Assembly (NCBI RefSeq): GCF_002775205.1
Contig: NC_036447.1
Coordinates: 8,854,501 to 8,918,500 of the forward strand
DNA: 64,000 bases
Origin: Xiphophorus maculatus
Taxonomy: Eukaryota; Chordata; Actinopteri; Cyprinodontiformes; Poeciliidae
Direction: 5' to 3'
Position numbers and translations under genes: made by a program. Positions 12,701 through 27,700 of this stretch are shown piece by piece (position 1 is the first letter of the stretch; the number at the start of each line of letters is the position of its first letter). The notes beneath the pieces were generated by a model. It saw only the letters and a program-made list of their open reading frames with translations. It was not told the DNA's origin and ran no database searches.

Positions 12701-15700
12701 GTGGTTAACCAATGGAAATGTTCTGCCTGACTGCACTTTGACAGACAGCCAAACTAAAAACAAAATGGACTAGTTTAAAGTATTAGGCAATTTTTTTTTT
12801 TTTAGAGATATTAATACCAAGTTGAGCAGCTGGAGTGCAAAGATGATGGCAGTATGTATCAGCACTACCAGAATGAGTATATGCAAAGACGATTTCTTCG
12901 TCACTACACTGAGATTTCTCTGAATGCTTCATTGCTTCCTCATCTGTACTCACGCAAGTTTCAGTCTCTCTTATAAGAAACCAACACTTTGATGAAAAAA
13001 AGTTGTGGGAGGAGGAGAAAAGCGTAGCGTGGAGTGGAGCGGTAAAGAGCAGGGCACTCTCAACGCAACCATCTCACTACAAAGTTCGACCAAACTGTTG
13101 TAGTCACGCACAGCCACTCTCTGAATGAACAAACCCAGACTCATACTGAGTGGGAGGTTTGAGTCTCAAATCAGAGCTGGAAATTATCTCTTCAACACGT
13201 CACAGTTTTAAAAAACATTAATTTTGACACCACCTGACTGAGTGAGCTGTACATCAGTGGGATTATTGAAATGTTTTGGTTTTTAAGAAAACCCTCAGCC
13301 AGCATTAAACATTAAAGATCGCTGAAGTGAATGATGAGAACCCAGGTGCTGGGGAGGATCAGTGGTCTGCTGTTACAAGAAAAGCTCAAAAGAGTTTGCG
13401 TGTCGAGGTGGAAGTGGTGTCTTGATATGAAGCTGCGTGCAGATGACGAGATTGTTCAGAGGGGTTAGCAAAGCTGCAGGCTATTTGCATGCAAGTACGT
13501 TGTGTGAATGGACGAAATGTTCTCCACCAGATATTCAAAAACCATTTTATTCACTCAAATCTTTAACTTTTTCTAAATCACATCACATACATTAACTGTG
13601 AATGAAGCAGATTGAACTTAAATCTGTGAGGTTTTGGAAGACATTTGTCTAATTAGTATCAATTAAAATCACCTGGTTTGTTTATATTTTTACTAATTTT
13701 AAAACACTAAGCAATACAATCTAGGTGGGAAACATTTAAAATGACTGGTTGGATTTAATTCAGTCTGATCCAGTTTCTAACTTCTGCTCAGGATGGAGAC
13801 TTATTTTACAATGCAAGTGAAAAGAAGCGCCTAGAATGCTGTCATAATATTTAGCCATGTTTGATCAGACATATTTAACAAAAGAGCAGGAGCTTAAAAG
13901 TAGCTTTGTTAAGAAACAGTGCATGAAAAAAACATTTGAAAGATTTTTCTTGGCGTTGATCTTTACTTTATCATAAAATATTGTGAATACTGTGTATGAA
14001 TTTAGGGGAAATAGTGACAGGCATGAGCTTAATCAGATTTGTCTTTTAGGCTAAACTAACTTGTGAACATTGCTCAATCTTTTACTTTTACTTACATGCT
14101 AATACATTTCCTGTTTCTTTTCGTTCTGCACATAAAAATGCAACCAAAATCAATCTATTTTCACATTTAGCAGCCCTAATGATTAGATTATATTTTATTC
14201 ATCCAGCCATTTTCTGTATACCTTTGTCCCTAGTGGGGTTAGGAGAGGTGCTGGTGTCTATCTCCACTGAACGTTTCGGGCGAGAAGCGGGGTCACCCTG
14301 AACAAGGCGCCAGTCTGTCACAGGGCAACACAGAGACAGACAGACAAACAATCATTCACACACACACTCACACCTAGGGAGAATTTAGAGAGACCAGTTA
14401 ACCTAACAGTCATGTTTTTGGACTGTGGGAGGAAGCCGGAGAACCCGGAGAGAACCAACGCATGCACAGGGAGAACATGCAAACTCCATGCAGAAAGACT
14501 CTGGGTCAGTAATCGAATAAAGGCAACAGTGCTACCAACTGCACCACTGTGCAGCCCATTTATATCTTAAATACATATTATTGGTTGATTTATTTTGAGA
14601 ATAATGCTTTCAAACTGAATATTGAAATCGCTTTCAGAATGACTTAAAGTCATGGAAAATAGAAAGACTTTCAAATGTAGAGTTTCAAAGTGGCAACAAT
14701 CTTGTCTTTGCTGCGTTTTAACTTTGCTCTAATCTGATGCATATAAAAAAAAACCACACACCACAGATCATGCTGTTAATAAATAAGCAAACATAGAGCC
14801 AACATGGAAGTGTGACAAAACCAGACACCTCAAAACACTCAATTTGTACAAAACACACAGAATTCAAGAATTTAACGGGGTGTACTTAATTTTTAGCGCA
14901 AGTTTATTCAGTCTAAACAGGATATTTGCATGACCAAGTAGTTTTGTATTAACGTGGTTTTATTGACATTACAAGTGTTGCACAAAAATGACTGTGTGTA
15001 CACTTGTTCTAGATATTGTAATGATCAACCAAACAAACTTCAAAAAACATTTTACTTACTTTCTTTTTGAATAATCGGGCACAGATTAATCAAACTCATA
15101 CGTTCAGACTCACGAGTAAGAACATCTTTTAAATAATTTTCTACCACAAAAAAAAAAAAGAAAGAAAAAAGTATGGCTCCTATGTAATCAAATATGCAGG
15201 CACTGATCATGTGATTCTTATTTTTATTCAGTTTTGGTTTTTTTACGTATTGTGGTGAACGTTTGTACTATCTGGCTTTATATTAAGTTTAAACCTGTAA
15301 CTTGATATGTTCCTTTTAGGAAGAAAATGCTTTTTACTCATTATTATTATTCTCTTTTTGTGGCAGAAGCTTGTTAAGTCATCTATATTGCACTGTAATA
15401 CATTGTATTTATGTTGATTGTACCTCAATGGACTACAGATTAAAAATAAACTCTGGAATAGTATGTGATGTGCTTTGTCCCTTTTGAAATAAATAAACAA
15501 CCACGACACCAAAAGTGAATCACAGAGACTTTTAAAGAGATCTGGTTCGGCCAAGATGTTTCAAGATATGGTATTTTGTGAACCTCTGAGCTGGACATAA
15601 GTCCAAAACTGAATATTAGGCTTCAGTCCCCAAGTTTTGGGTAAAAACCACCTGAAATTTGTCTAAAATAACCCTGGGTGTTGCAGGCTTAATGCATATT

Positions 15701-18700
15701 TAAATGCTCTAAAAGAAGAACAAAATAACACCAGAAGCAAAGGTTTAAAAAAAAAAAAAATCTCATCAACCATGTTGTTGGCAGATTCATGGTCATGCAT
15801 GAATAAACTCTCACCTCATTCTTCAGCTCAGCAATCTGGTCCCGGAGCTGGCTGATGTACTGCCTGGAGTCTGAGTGGTTCAGCTGCCCCTTGATCAGCC
15901 CTTCTTCTTTCTACAACAACAGTTACATACTTGAGCTTAGCTTGATAATCTCTGTCTGTGGCAAAATAATCTGTAAATCAGCACAGATAAAAAAAAAAAC
16001 CCAAAACAATCCTGGCAATTTTGTGAGACTTTTATATGAACACCTGTATCTCAAGTTCAGCAATCTTCTGTCTGAGTTCAGCCATGACAGCCATGCTGTC
16101 GGCCTCCCTCAGCCTCACTGCCATCACTTCTTCTTTACTCTGCCAAGAAAAACAGAAAAAACCCAGCATTTTTTTACTTGAAATGTAAAATCAGCATCTG
16201 AGTGAGTGGAGCAGCTGCTTGTTCATGTTTAAAAGAGGGATACAAAGCTTATGTTTTGATAGTGTTTTTTTGTTTCTTCTCAAACCCCCCACCCAAAAAA
16301 ACCTTTTAGTCAGGCAAATTTGTTAATATACTTAAACTAAAAATGGAACTAGAAACTATAATAATTGCTCAATCTTTTTCTCAACCTGCTTCATCTCTGA
16401 ATTGGTTAAATCCAGTTCGATCCGTATGCCACAGACTGATTTGGAAATAAGTTGCTTTATCTTAGAAAGCCAAGGGGGAGGAAAACTAAATTATTCTGAA
16501 TTGAAGTTGGTCTTTTCTGTGTTAAAACAGACTTTCTCAATCACATTAAAACAGATAAAATACAATAAATTGGCTGATTAAATCAACATATACCTGAGGC
16601 AGAATTAACTGTCAAAGAAATAAGCAAAATTATTGCAGATTAGTCATCCAAACTTTGCCGTTTGGATGATTCATTTTCCAAGTGCATAAACAGCCTCTGT
16701 TATATTTTTATAAATCTGCATTCTTGGGTTTTCATCCAGGTTTCATAGTTGTACTGATCTCTGAATCCACACCTTGCAGTCCGACTCCGCCTGCTTCCTT
16801 TTCATCTCGTTGAGCTGGGCCTGCAGAGCTTTGTTCTGATTGGCTACCATCTGGAGCCGATCCTGCAGGGCCGAGCGTTCCTGCTCATGACGACCAATCA
16901 GTTTGCTGTGGATCTGGTTCTAAGTTAGAGGAAAGTTAAACAGGAAGACACGGAAATAAGATACTATTTGTAACAAAAAGCAGAAAGAAACACGACACAT
17001 ATCATCTTGTGTTACATTTCGTGAAATGTTCACCATTTCTTTTTTATTTTATTCGTTTTGTTGAGATGCTTCTCTTCTGTAAAGAATTTTTTAAAGGGGA
17101 TATATTATGCAAATTCACATTTTGCATGTTTTTGTACTTCCATTCTGGTCTTTACTGCTTTTAAACATATAGGTGCTTTTTGGGAGTAAGTAAAGCTTTT
17201 CGGTGCCTGGAAAATGAGCTGTTTCAAAAACCTGCCGAATGTAACGTCACAAATTAGCAGGCACTGCTCGTGCCCTAGCAACCACTACAAAGCTCTGCCT
17301 GTTACCTAGCAACCAAAGCTGAACTCCAGCACATTTGATCTGCTGGTTTTACTGCTGTATGCTCAGTACAATGGCTGTTGGAAAAGACGAATGTTTTGTT
17401 GTTGATCTACCCCTTGCTTGCTAGTTTTGTTGGTTGTGCAGAAGGCTCTACTTCTCCTTTTCAAGGATGTAGGGTTGTATAATTGTACATCTGTTTGCAG
17501 CCATTTTCACGTGCGAGTTGGGTGGCGCAGCCAGCAGCAGCAGCAGCAGCTTGGATTTGAAGTAACAAGAGGCTCTAAAGAAGCTCATTGTGAAAGAAGC
17601 TCAACATAGGCAGAACTGATCAAACTAAAATCTCATTATCTATAAATGATTTTATGCAAAAAATTTAATAAACATATTCTGTATAGGACATATCCTGACC
17701 TGTTCAAAAAAGCAGAATAGGTCAACTTTAGGTCTGCCTTTTTTGTGCATAAGAAGAGCTTTGGAAATCTTGGAAAACTTTGGCTCCAGAAGACTTAAAA
17801 ATATTACAGAAACTCTGGATTCTAACACGATTAACACAATCAGAGGTTGATCTACAGTGTTGATATCTGACCTGGCTGTCCAGCTGCAAGGCTTTGAGTT
17901 TGACCTCCCGGAGTTCAGCCTGGGCCTGGGCCTCCCGCAATCTGACGGTCATCAGTTTGTCCTGCAACTCATTCATCGCATTCTTCTTCGGGGATTCCTT
18001 CCAGTGGCCTCCGCCGCCGCCGGTGCTGCTGCTGCGTGACATGTGATGCTGCAGGAACACAGAGTAAGTTATTCGAATTCAGCTCTAACTCGGCTGTTTA
18101 AACACGCCTGGACAAGAGAGTCAGAGACAGATCGGTTGTGTCTTTTACCTGCCAGCGCTGGTTGAGGTCAGTGACAGTGTCCTGCATCTCTCTGAACGAC
18201 CGCAGCGTCTCCAGTTCCCGCAGCTTCATCTGCTTCACTTCTTCCTGCAGCGCAGCCAAGTTGTTTTCATCAGGTAGGCAGCTGCTCCTCTGAAAAAGTA
18301 ATAGTTTTTGGCAACAAGTTATAAAAGGTTAACAAATCTATCTACATATCTGTTAGGGGTAAATATGTTACAGTATTTTGCAAAAGTATTCATATCCGTT
18401 GAAGTTTTTCACATTTATTTCATTAGTTTCATTGGGATTGTATAATGCACACATTACCCTGAAAGCACCTTCCATGCAGTGAAACATGGATTTTGCAGCA
18501 TCATTCTGTGAGATGCTTTTCCAGGGAAGTTGATCAGAGTTTGGAGCTAAACACAGAGCAAACCTGGAAGAAATACAATGAATATGCAGCGTCTGCATAC
18601 CACACACGTAAATACATAACCAAGTGTAACTCTGTGTTGGTTTATCACATAAAATCCTAAGAAATATTTTGTGAAAAGTTAAGGGGTATGAATACTTTTG

Positions 18701-21700
18701 ATAGACATAGTATGAAGAAGGCAACAAAACTGACTTCAGCAGTATGAAATGATATTATTGGGTAAAAGTTTCTATTTATTTAAAAAAGAAAACATATTTG
18801 GAGCTTATCGGGATCCACAACAGGTTCTACTAACTGCTGAGATGTTATTGAACCTCCTAATTAAGCTGCAGGTTAAGGGACGTGTTATGTTGGTCTGCAG
18901 GATGGAGAAACCAACAGAACAGATTTGAAAATTAAGGAAATCAGCACCGATAAATCGGTGCACACGTAGCTGAAACCGATCAGAATATTCCAATTGGGGC
19001 ATCTATGTGATGCATTTTTATCCTGACCAGTCAATTATGCCGATTACTTAAGTTCATTTAACTTATTTAGCTTATGTTACCGCTAAATGATTAACACCAC
19101 AAGTAGCTTTGATATTCTGTAAATATAAAATCCAAAGCCTTAAAATTGAGTTTTCGTCTCAAACACTTTTGTTGACTCCATGACATTTTGTAGCTTGATC
19201 CCAGATTCACTTCAAAATGTCAAAACTGTTGCATGTTTGTTGTTTTACCTTCTCCAGATCGAGCACCTTGTCTTGCATTTCTTTCAGCGCGCCGAGCAGT
19301 TCGGCCTCGCGCAGCCGGGATTGCTCCAGCTGCGTCTGCAGGTTGTTCACAAACTGCTCTGTGTACTGGAAACACAAACCGTCATGTTACACACACATAT
19401 ACAGCAGTAACTGATAGCAATTTCAGTTTATTGATCGGTTTTTAATTTGCGCTGTAGGACTCTGTTTACTGAAAACTTTATGTGTTTTGTATTAGAGTGC
19501 AAAGCAGATGCATTGTGCTGCTTATTTTAGGGCGAGCAGTTCTGTTCTGCGAGTTTACCACAAGGGCGGTAAACCTGGGTGTGAGCTCTACCACATCTCT
19601 TTTTGCTTCTTTCTCCGGAGAAAAGAAGAAGCATTACTACTATTACACATCTGCAACCATTTTTCTCAGAATACTGAGAAATATCACCAAGATGCATTTG
19701 AGGAAGATAATTAGAAATCAGACAATTCAAAACTGAAAAAAGTGTTTTTAAGTGAGCATCTGTGGAAATCGGTTGAGCGCGACAATTAAAACAAAACTCT
19801 TCTTGAGCAAAATTCAGCCGATAAACACACACACAAAAACATAAACTTGCACTTTTGCCCACTGACTACCCCTGATGTCAGCGAATTGAAAGCCACTGCA
19901 GATTTTTAAGCCACCACATCAAGGTCGAACTACAAAGTGGAGGGTATGAGAGCAGCAAAAAAACAGCAAGTGCAGTGGAAAAATACCTACAAGGTAAAAT
20001 ACAAAAGCATTAAATCGGGCAAGTACATAGCGTGAGTAGAGGATTCTCGATTTGTCATTGTGGGAATTTCAGTCATGGTTATCAAAGCTGTCTAAGAGTG
20101 TGAAGAGGTGTGCGAACCCTGGGGGGCGGAGGACGCCAGCAATCTGAGTTGGAATAAAATTCTCCGCTTGCAATGACGTCATTTAGAGTGAAATCACTGT
20201 ATTTATTTAGATTTTTCTCAAATAATTATGCAGGCTGACAATTTTAGTAAACAACCAAACAAGCATAGACTCTGAATCTTCTCTAGTCTGACATGTTGCA
20301 GTGAGTTGCAGTGGCTGTGAGATGTTTAACTGAATTTCTGTGGTTAACAACACCATAAAACGGTGTTGTTAATTTGGTAGGAGGTAGAAACGGCGATGAA
20401 CTTATCAGGTTTTAGCTGTCAGAGGTCATAATGAAAGAAAGAGTGTGTTTGTGGCTTTGTGACAATCTAATGTCGGTCGTTTGACAAGTTTTACATCGGA
20501 GTTACAAATATTGACTAAATATGAGCAAAATGAAATAACGAATAACGCACATCTACACTGAAAAAAAGAATGGAGGTCCAATATATAAAGAACTGCGTTA
20601 ATTTGTCACATGTAACTGAATTAGGTTTGTTAAAGTTACTGTTTGTTTAATGTGACAACTTAATAAATTTACTTGAATGAACTTAATTTGATTATTTGTG
20701 ACTAGATAACGCAATATATTTAAGCTGGATCATCTGTTTTCTTTTTTCAGTGTAGGTTGTGGATTAAAACATGAAGTTCCAAACAATCAGCACCAAACCT
20801 GATAAACTCACTGCTGTCTTGGTTTTGTTGTCTCTGCAACACTGCAGAAATGTTCTATAGTCCTGTGTCTTGCATATAAACATTAATAAGAATGTGTTTA
20901 TATAATAGGTACACTGCAGAGAAGAATGGTGTTTAATTTCTGCTCAAAAGAGTGATTCAAAAGATTTGAGAACAATAAAAACCAGGTCATCTTTCTTTTT
21001 AAAGTGGCTGTGAAGCTTGAAACAGCTTTACTCATTTACCGTCTGCTGCTGCAGCTCCCTGATGGTTTCCTGGGCTTTCTCCAGGCTCTCGCTGGCCGTG
21101 TTGCACTGCTGTCTCACCACCGCCAGCTCCCGTTTGATGACATAGTTCTCCTCTGCTTCCTGTGCTCGAGTCACCTGACCCTGGATTAGCAGCCAGAGGA
21201 AGGGTCAAGATCAACAGCAGAGCTTCAGTGTTAACATGCAGGAAATTAGGGATGAAGGGCACATTATGGTTACATAAAGGGATACAGAAAACATACAGTT
21301 AAGGGAAACATGTCTGCTATATGTTACACAACAGATGTTTTCCCCTTTGAAAAGCTCTTTTAGAAGAGAATCACGTTCTCAAATCTATTGACCCTTTGCA
21401 GCTACATCACTAAATCATTCTAGGCGCCATGATTTACGTCGGAAGTGAGGGACAAGAGTTTTGAACAGAGCAACTGAAATTGTCTTCCAAAGTTGTTTTT
21501 GCCAGTTTATTCATGGCTTCTACTTGTTCGAGACGAACTAATTTGTCTGTGAACTTAACACACCTGATTGCGGTACTTACAAGCTTGAAACAGCTAACTT
21601 AGAAAACGACCCATACCCCCTCCCTCCTGACGTGTTGCTCAAATGACCGACTTTGTCTGAATTCACACACCACATGATTTATATCACCATGTCATAAACA

Positions 21701-24700
21701 GCGGTTCCCCTTAAACGGGAGCAGCCAAAACGTACAGAAGACGAGATGCTAACCAGTTTTTTCCGTACATGCTAGGCTACATGATGGTTGGGGCAGCGTT
21801 TCCATGGTTACTGACAGTTATGCACGCACCTTCGCCATATTGCAATATTTGATATCGTTCTAATAATACTTATAAATTATATGAACGTTAGTCTTCTAGC
21901 CTTGTGAAAGGTGTTCGCTGCAAATCCGCGGTTACATTGACGGCTGCCAGTCATTAGCACTGACGGCTGCTATCCATCGCTGCCACATCTTTCCTCATTA
22001 AAAGTTATACAAGAAAAAGACAAGTTTGGTTTGTATCCTTGTCTGTTTGTGCAGCCGACCGTGCAGCACCTTGTAAAGTTAACAAAATAACAGCGATATT
22101 AGACTAAAAGATGCACGTTTTTTTTGCCAGGCTTTAAAGCAGATTTGATGATTGATTTGACGCTCGTCATGGCGGAGTTTCAAAGAGAGTGACGTCACGC
22201 GCAAAGGGTCAATAGTTCAAGCACAAAAATATAGCATATATCTTGTTGGTTTAATTTTGGTCAAAAAGCGCATGCCTGGGTCTTTAAAGCAGAAATCAAC
22301 TGTCCTTCCAGCTTGTCCAGTAAAACAGTATGCTGATTATTTCGATAAAGTTTTATAAAAATCAAGCTAGTACATTTAGAGTAAGTGATATTGATGTCTA
22401 AAGACAAAAATAAGCTATTCCTATTGCCTCTTTTTGGTAAATAAGAAAAGAAAGATTTTATTCTTCATTATATTTTTTTTCCCATTTTCTTGGGATTTTA
22501 TGCAACAGTTCCACAAAAAGTAAATGTGAAGTGGAAGGAAAACGGTACATGGCTTTCAAATATTTTTGCACATAAAAATATTTATGTAAGCCTGGCATCC
22601 ATTTCTAGCCACCTCAGCTGAGTCAGCACTTCACAACGAAAAAAGAAAATCTTTCCAAAATCTTACTTTTGGTCTAGTTTCTTGGTACACTTGAAATAGG
22701 ATGGAACTAACAAGTAACTTTTCAGCATAAGAGCTTGTTTCAAGTAAATAATTTCTCAATATTGATGAAAAATTACTAGTTCCACTAATAGTTTTTCTGC
22801 TAGTGATAATAAATAATCACCAGCAGTTACAAGTGACACAAGTGATTATTTCACTTATAAAATAAATTTTTCCATCTTATAAGTGAAATAATCTGCCAGT
22901 GGAACTAGTACTTTGTCATCTATATTCAGGAGTTATTTACTTAAAATAAGCTCTTATATTTTTCTGAAAAGTTACTTATAAGCTAGATATTTACTTAAGT
23001 GTGCTAAAATATTGCAATATACACTAAACAAAAATACTCCACCTTTTTTTCACACCTACAGCTGCAACTCCACCCCCGCTTACCCATTCTCTTTTGCAGT
23101 CCTCTTCAGTCAGACTGCATGGTGACTCTTCTTGAACATCAATTTTCAAATCTTGCCACAGATTCTGAATTAAATTCAGGTCTAGACTGTGACTGAACCG
23201 TTCTAAAATATTAAATTGCTTCTATCTAAACTATTCCACGGTGGTTCTGGGTGTACATTTAGGGTCGTTATTCTGCTGGAAGGTGAACTTTTAGCACCAG
23301 CATTCCAGTATTATGTGCGTTCACGATCATGTGTAGGCATAAAAGTTTCATTTTGGTCCCATATGATAAGATTTTCACCGCTTGTTTTCTGTGATCTGTT
23401 TATTTCACTGTATAGCGTCTTCTTTCAAACAATATTGAATTATTGCAATTACAGTATATTTGTACTGGAATTGCAATGAGAAATGTTGACTCGTACACTT
23501 TTCACTAACTCAGCTTGCTGCCTCTTTCCGTCTTTAAGGTCTTCACAGAACAGCTGGATTTATGCTAATATTACATTACATACGTCTGATGGCAAGTGGA
23601 TTTTAGACTGAATCCATATGAATAAATACATTTGTAATGGATGTACTGTTCTTTATTATGTAGTAACATGGTACTTTGTGTTGATGTTTAGCATTAAATC
23701 CTGATAGAAATACATTTACATCTATGATTAAAAATATGCAATTTTGACACCAGCATGCCACATGCAAGGATTATGATGTATAAAACAATTCCATCATGGC
23801 TAAAAACTGCATGCATTCAGGGACCAGACAATATCGTGGGCTGAAAAGGTAGACAGCATATAATTTATGTTCATGCATTCTGGTCAGGTTAATGGAAAAC
23901 TACTGCAGTGAGGCCGAGAGGGAAGGTGTGAGTAAGGCAGAGGTTAGCCAGAGGTCTGTGGGAAAGTGGTGTACAGTACTATACCTGTATCAGTCTGTCT
24001 GCCAGAGCGGCACTCTCCTACAGCGAAACCATGGAGAGGAACAATAGGGTGAAAAAAGTGATGGAGATGGTGAAATTTAAAAAAAAAAAAGAGTGGGAAA
24101 CCATGGAAGATAAACCACAAAAAAGGAAACAAATGTAGAGAAGTGAAGAGAGAAGTGAAGAAATGTTTGTGAGCAAGAGAAGCAGCAGCATCAAGTTAAT
24201 TCTAAGAAAACGTCTTTCACAAAAGATGAGGACTTCAGTTTTCACCAGCTGAACAGTCACACACACTCGCACAAGGACAAGTGAAAGAAACCTTGAATCA
24301 AAAAACGTGACAGTAAACCCACGGCATTACAGTTTCTAATTCTAGTGCTGAATAAAACTCCCTGACTGGCCTGATGTGGCTGTTCAGCTTCAGCAGAGCT
24401 GCTGATTTAAATCAACATACTGAAGACAGGAAGCTGCTGTCTTACCTTCTCTAGTGTTTCAATCCTCTGCTTCAGCAGCCTGTTTTCTGTGCGTAATCTC
24501 TGAACAAACAAACAAAATAAGCAAGTGTAAATAAGCACTTATAGAATATGTCAGATTTTAGGCAACTTGGCAAGGCAGCTTTATTTATAAACGGCACCTT
24601 TCAGTCAAAGGCAACTCAAAATGCTGGTACATAAAGATATAAACAACACAATGGAATACAACAGATTGTTGTATTACATAGTTTATAGTTTAAACTAGGG

Positions 24701-27700
24701 CTGTAACGATTCCCTGAGGGATTTGAGTATCTCGATTATTAAAATTCCTCAAGGAAAATTACCTGCCTCAGAGCTTTGATAAATTATGTTTTATTATTTA
24801 GCGCACTGGGTGATTATTTATGTTACGCAGCGCTCTCACTTCCACCTATGAGTTGTTGACAAACGCTAAGTGTTAGCAGTTAATTAATTTATGATAATGT
24901 CCGGGTTTTTATTGTTTTTCAATTTATCCTTAAATTGTCTGGCCCAATGCCTGAAGTACGGCAGTCTTTCTCCTCCCACAGATAATTAGTTACAACAGCC
25001 CTAGTTTAAACTACAGATTATTTTTGTTTTTCAAACAGTAATAATGGTTAAAAAAATCAAAATAAGAAGATAGTGACTGTAGTAGTAGTAAAAAAATTGG
25101 TTTTCTATAAGCATAAATATGTAAATTACACAAACCTTTATTTCAATCTGCTCCTCCATTTCTTTGTTCTTAATTGTGGTGTATTCTTTCTCAAGTCTGA
25201 AAAAAATAAGACATCAGAAATTACAGTTTTTTTTAAATGTTCCCAATAGCTGAATTTTTAATCAAGTTTCCTTTTACATTACGATGCACTAAAACAAACC
25301 ATGAATCATAGGAGACTATCTCTCCTAATTTAGTGTGGCGGATGCGTGTTTGCTTCTGTGGAACAGCCTAAGTGTTACATAAAGCTCACTCAGCCTCCGG
25401 TTTCTGCAGTGGAAGCCGAGTAAAGCGGCGTCTTACTTCTTCATCCTCTTGGGGTTGTATTTGACCTGGTAGGCCCTGAGGATGAGTTTGTCGGGGCAGC
25501 TGTCGAACTGGTGGGGGATCACCTTCTGGAAATGCTGAGAGGAAAACAAGACAAAGTTGCTCGTTAATATCAAACCTCTACAAAGCAGACATGGAACAGC
25601 TGCTCTTATTGAGAATATTGTTACCATGTGACCCTAAACTGTGATATCGAAATGCCACTGTAAAGCCAAACTTTCAAGCTGTTATCAGTAAGTGAAGGGT
25701 GTCATTATTGACCAAGGATGTGAGGGTGGATGCTCACAAAAAAAAGCACAATTTTTTTCTGTTGTTTGTGTTGAAAAATGTTGGGTTAAGGTTACAGCAG
25801 GTCTTGATACTCAATTCCGATTTTGTGCTGGAATCCAATTATTTTGCATCATCATTCATACCACTAATAGAACCTGGCCCCAATGAGATTTCTGTGTGAT
25901 TGGTTTACGTCCCCAAAGCGACCCGCATGTCCAGAAGAAGAATGTTTAAGTCACACAGCAGCAAAACGTTTACAGGAGCATTTTTATCAGCCTTGTTGTC
26001 AATATCTGGTCCCTGTTGCACTTAATCTGTTTTTTCTACATGGCTACCTCAGCAATACACAAGAAAAAAACACTGGAACATATGAACTGGTCAAAACTGG
26101 ACTAGAATATTGTACCCTGATTATGGATTCTTAAAATATAGTTTGTTATATGTGGAGTTTTACTCTATTTGTCAAAACAAAAAGTGGGGATTTTTAGTTT
26201 TTCCTGTAACTTGTAAAAATTGAATCCGGTAAACTGAACATTTTCTATCATCTTGTCTTTTGAGCTCAATGTTTTTTTGTGATTTGTTACTAAAAGACAA
26301 TATTAGATGTCATTTTAAAAGATCTGGCAGCAGAAACACAATCTCTGCCAATGTTTTTAAAGTGATTATCTATGTTTTAAAATTTTTAATGATGATATTG
26401 TTGCTGATGAGTGAACGAGTCTCTATTTGTTAATAACTAATGTAATCATGCTGCTGCCACAGAGTTTTTATCCTGGTTAAATAAAGGTTGATAATGATAA
26501 ATAATTTTTTTTTGGTGCAAATAAAAATGCACCAATTTCACCATAGCACATGTATTCAGATAAATTAGAACAAAATAAAACAAAGCAACACACATAAATA
26601 AGTATATAAAGCCTGTTAAATACTCCAAAACCTGACAGGTATAGTTTTTACTTCTTTTTGCAAGTTCTGTCTGCAAATAAAGATCAGCTACTGACATATT
26701 TCACTTATTTGACCGGATTTTAACCAAGCAACAGGGGTTTGTTTCTTTTTGCATGTGTGCTTAAACAACTGCTGCCTCCTGACGATAGCACACATATAAA
26801 ACAGGCTAAATGTGGTTTTAGACCACAAACTTAAACTGTACAGTAAAAATAAAAAACTGTTTCATTTTCTATGCAACGCTGATAAAAAGAAAAGGCCTTA
26901 AACTGTACAAAGCTTCTTTTTTTTAATCAAAATAGATCTTAGCTGTGCTCAGGAAGCTCGCGTGCGGTGGGGAAATTGGGACATGGAGTGTTTTGTCTCG
27001 TGGCTGAATCTGTACATGAAACTATTTTGTACAGAAAGTGGCACACAGCTGCAGACGCTTACCTGTGACATTCCCTCCATGTCGAGCTGAATGAGGTCGG
27101 TTTGGTTGTACTGCAGGATGGCCAGACCCACACGGAAGATAATCTCTAGGCCCTGGGAACCGTTCGTACATTTTATTATATACATATATATATATACACG
27201 TTATCTTGTGTACAAAATCTCCTGATAAATCCACAGAATGCTCCCTACCTCATACATGAATATATCAAAGATGCGTGTGGCGACAGGTAGAGGGAGGAAG
27301 GTGAGGAAGAGGGTGAGGAACCAGGAAGAGGCATACATGGATGTGTGGAAACTCTGGGAGCGGAAATGGACGTTCAGTTCTGGAAGCTGCTCCTGCAGTG
27401 ACAAGCGGCATCAAATCGTAAACGCAGCCAAACCTCTTAAAAGGAAGTGACTTTTCAAGATCAAAATAAATGTTTTGCCTCCCCCTTGTGGTCAGTTAAG
27501 ACAGCACAACTCTTGCTCTTTTTTTTTTTTTTTTTTTTTTTTACCTGTAGAAGATATTCAAACTGGTAGATGCAGAGGCCAAGCTCGGCCATGCTGGGTT
27601 TGAACAGTTCCCTCAGACGGTACTCCTGCATCAGTCGCACAAAAACACAAAAGGCCTCTTCCTCTGGCATCTGGGAGGAGGGCAAAAAGTGAAGGAGTTA

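Noticed and set aside
17857..18060. Plus-strand frame across an evi5l exon
   Set aside because: It is the shadow of coding exon 18048-17872 on the other strand.
19180..19445. Three overlapping plus-strand frames
   Set aside because: Antisense shadows of evi5l exon 19365-19249.
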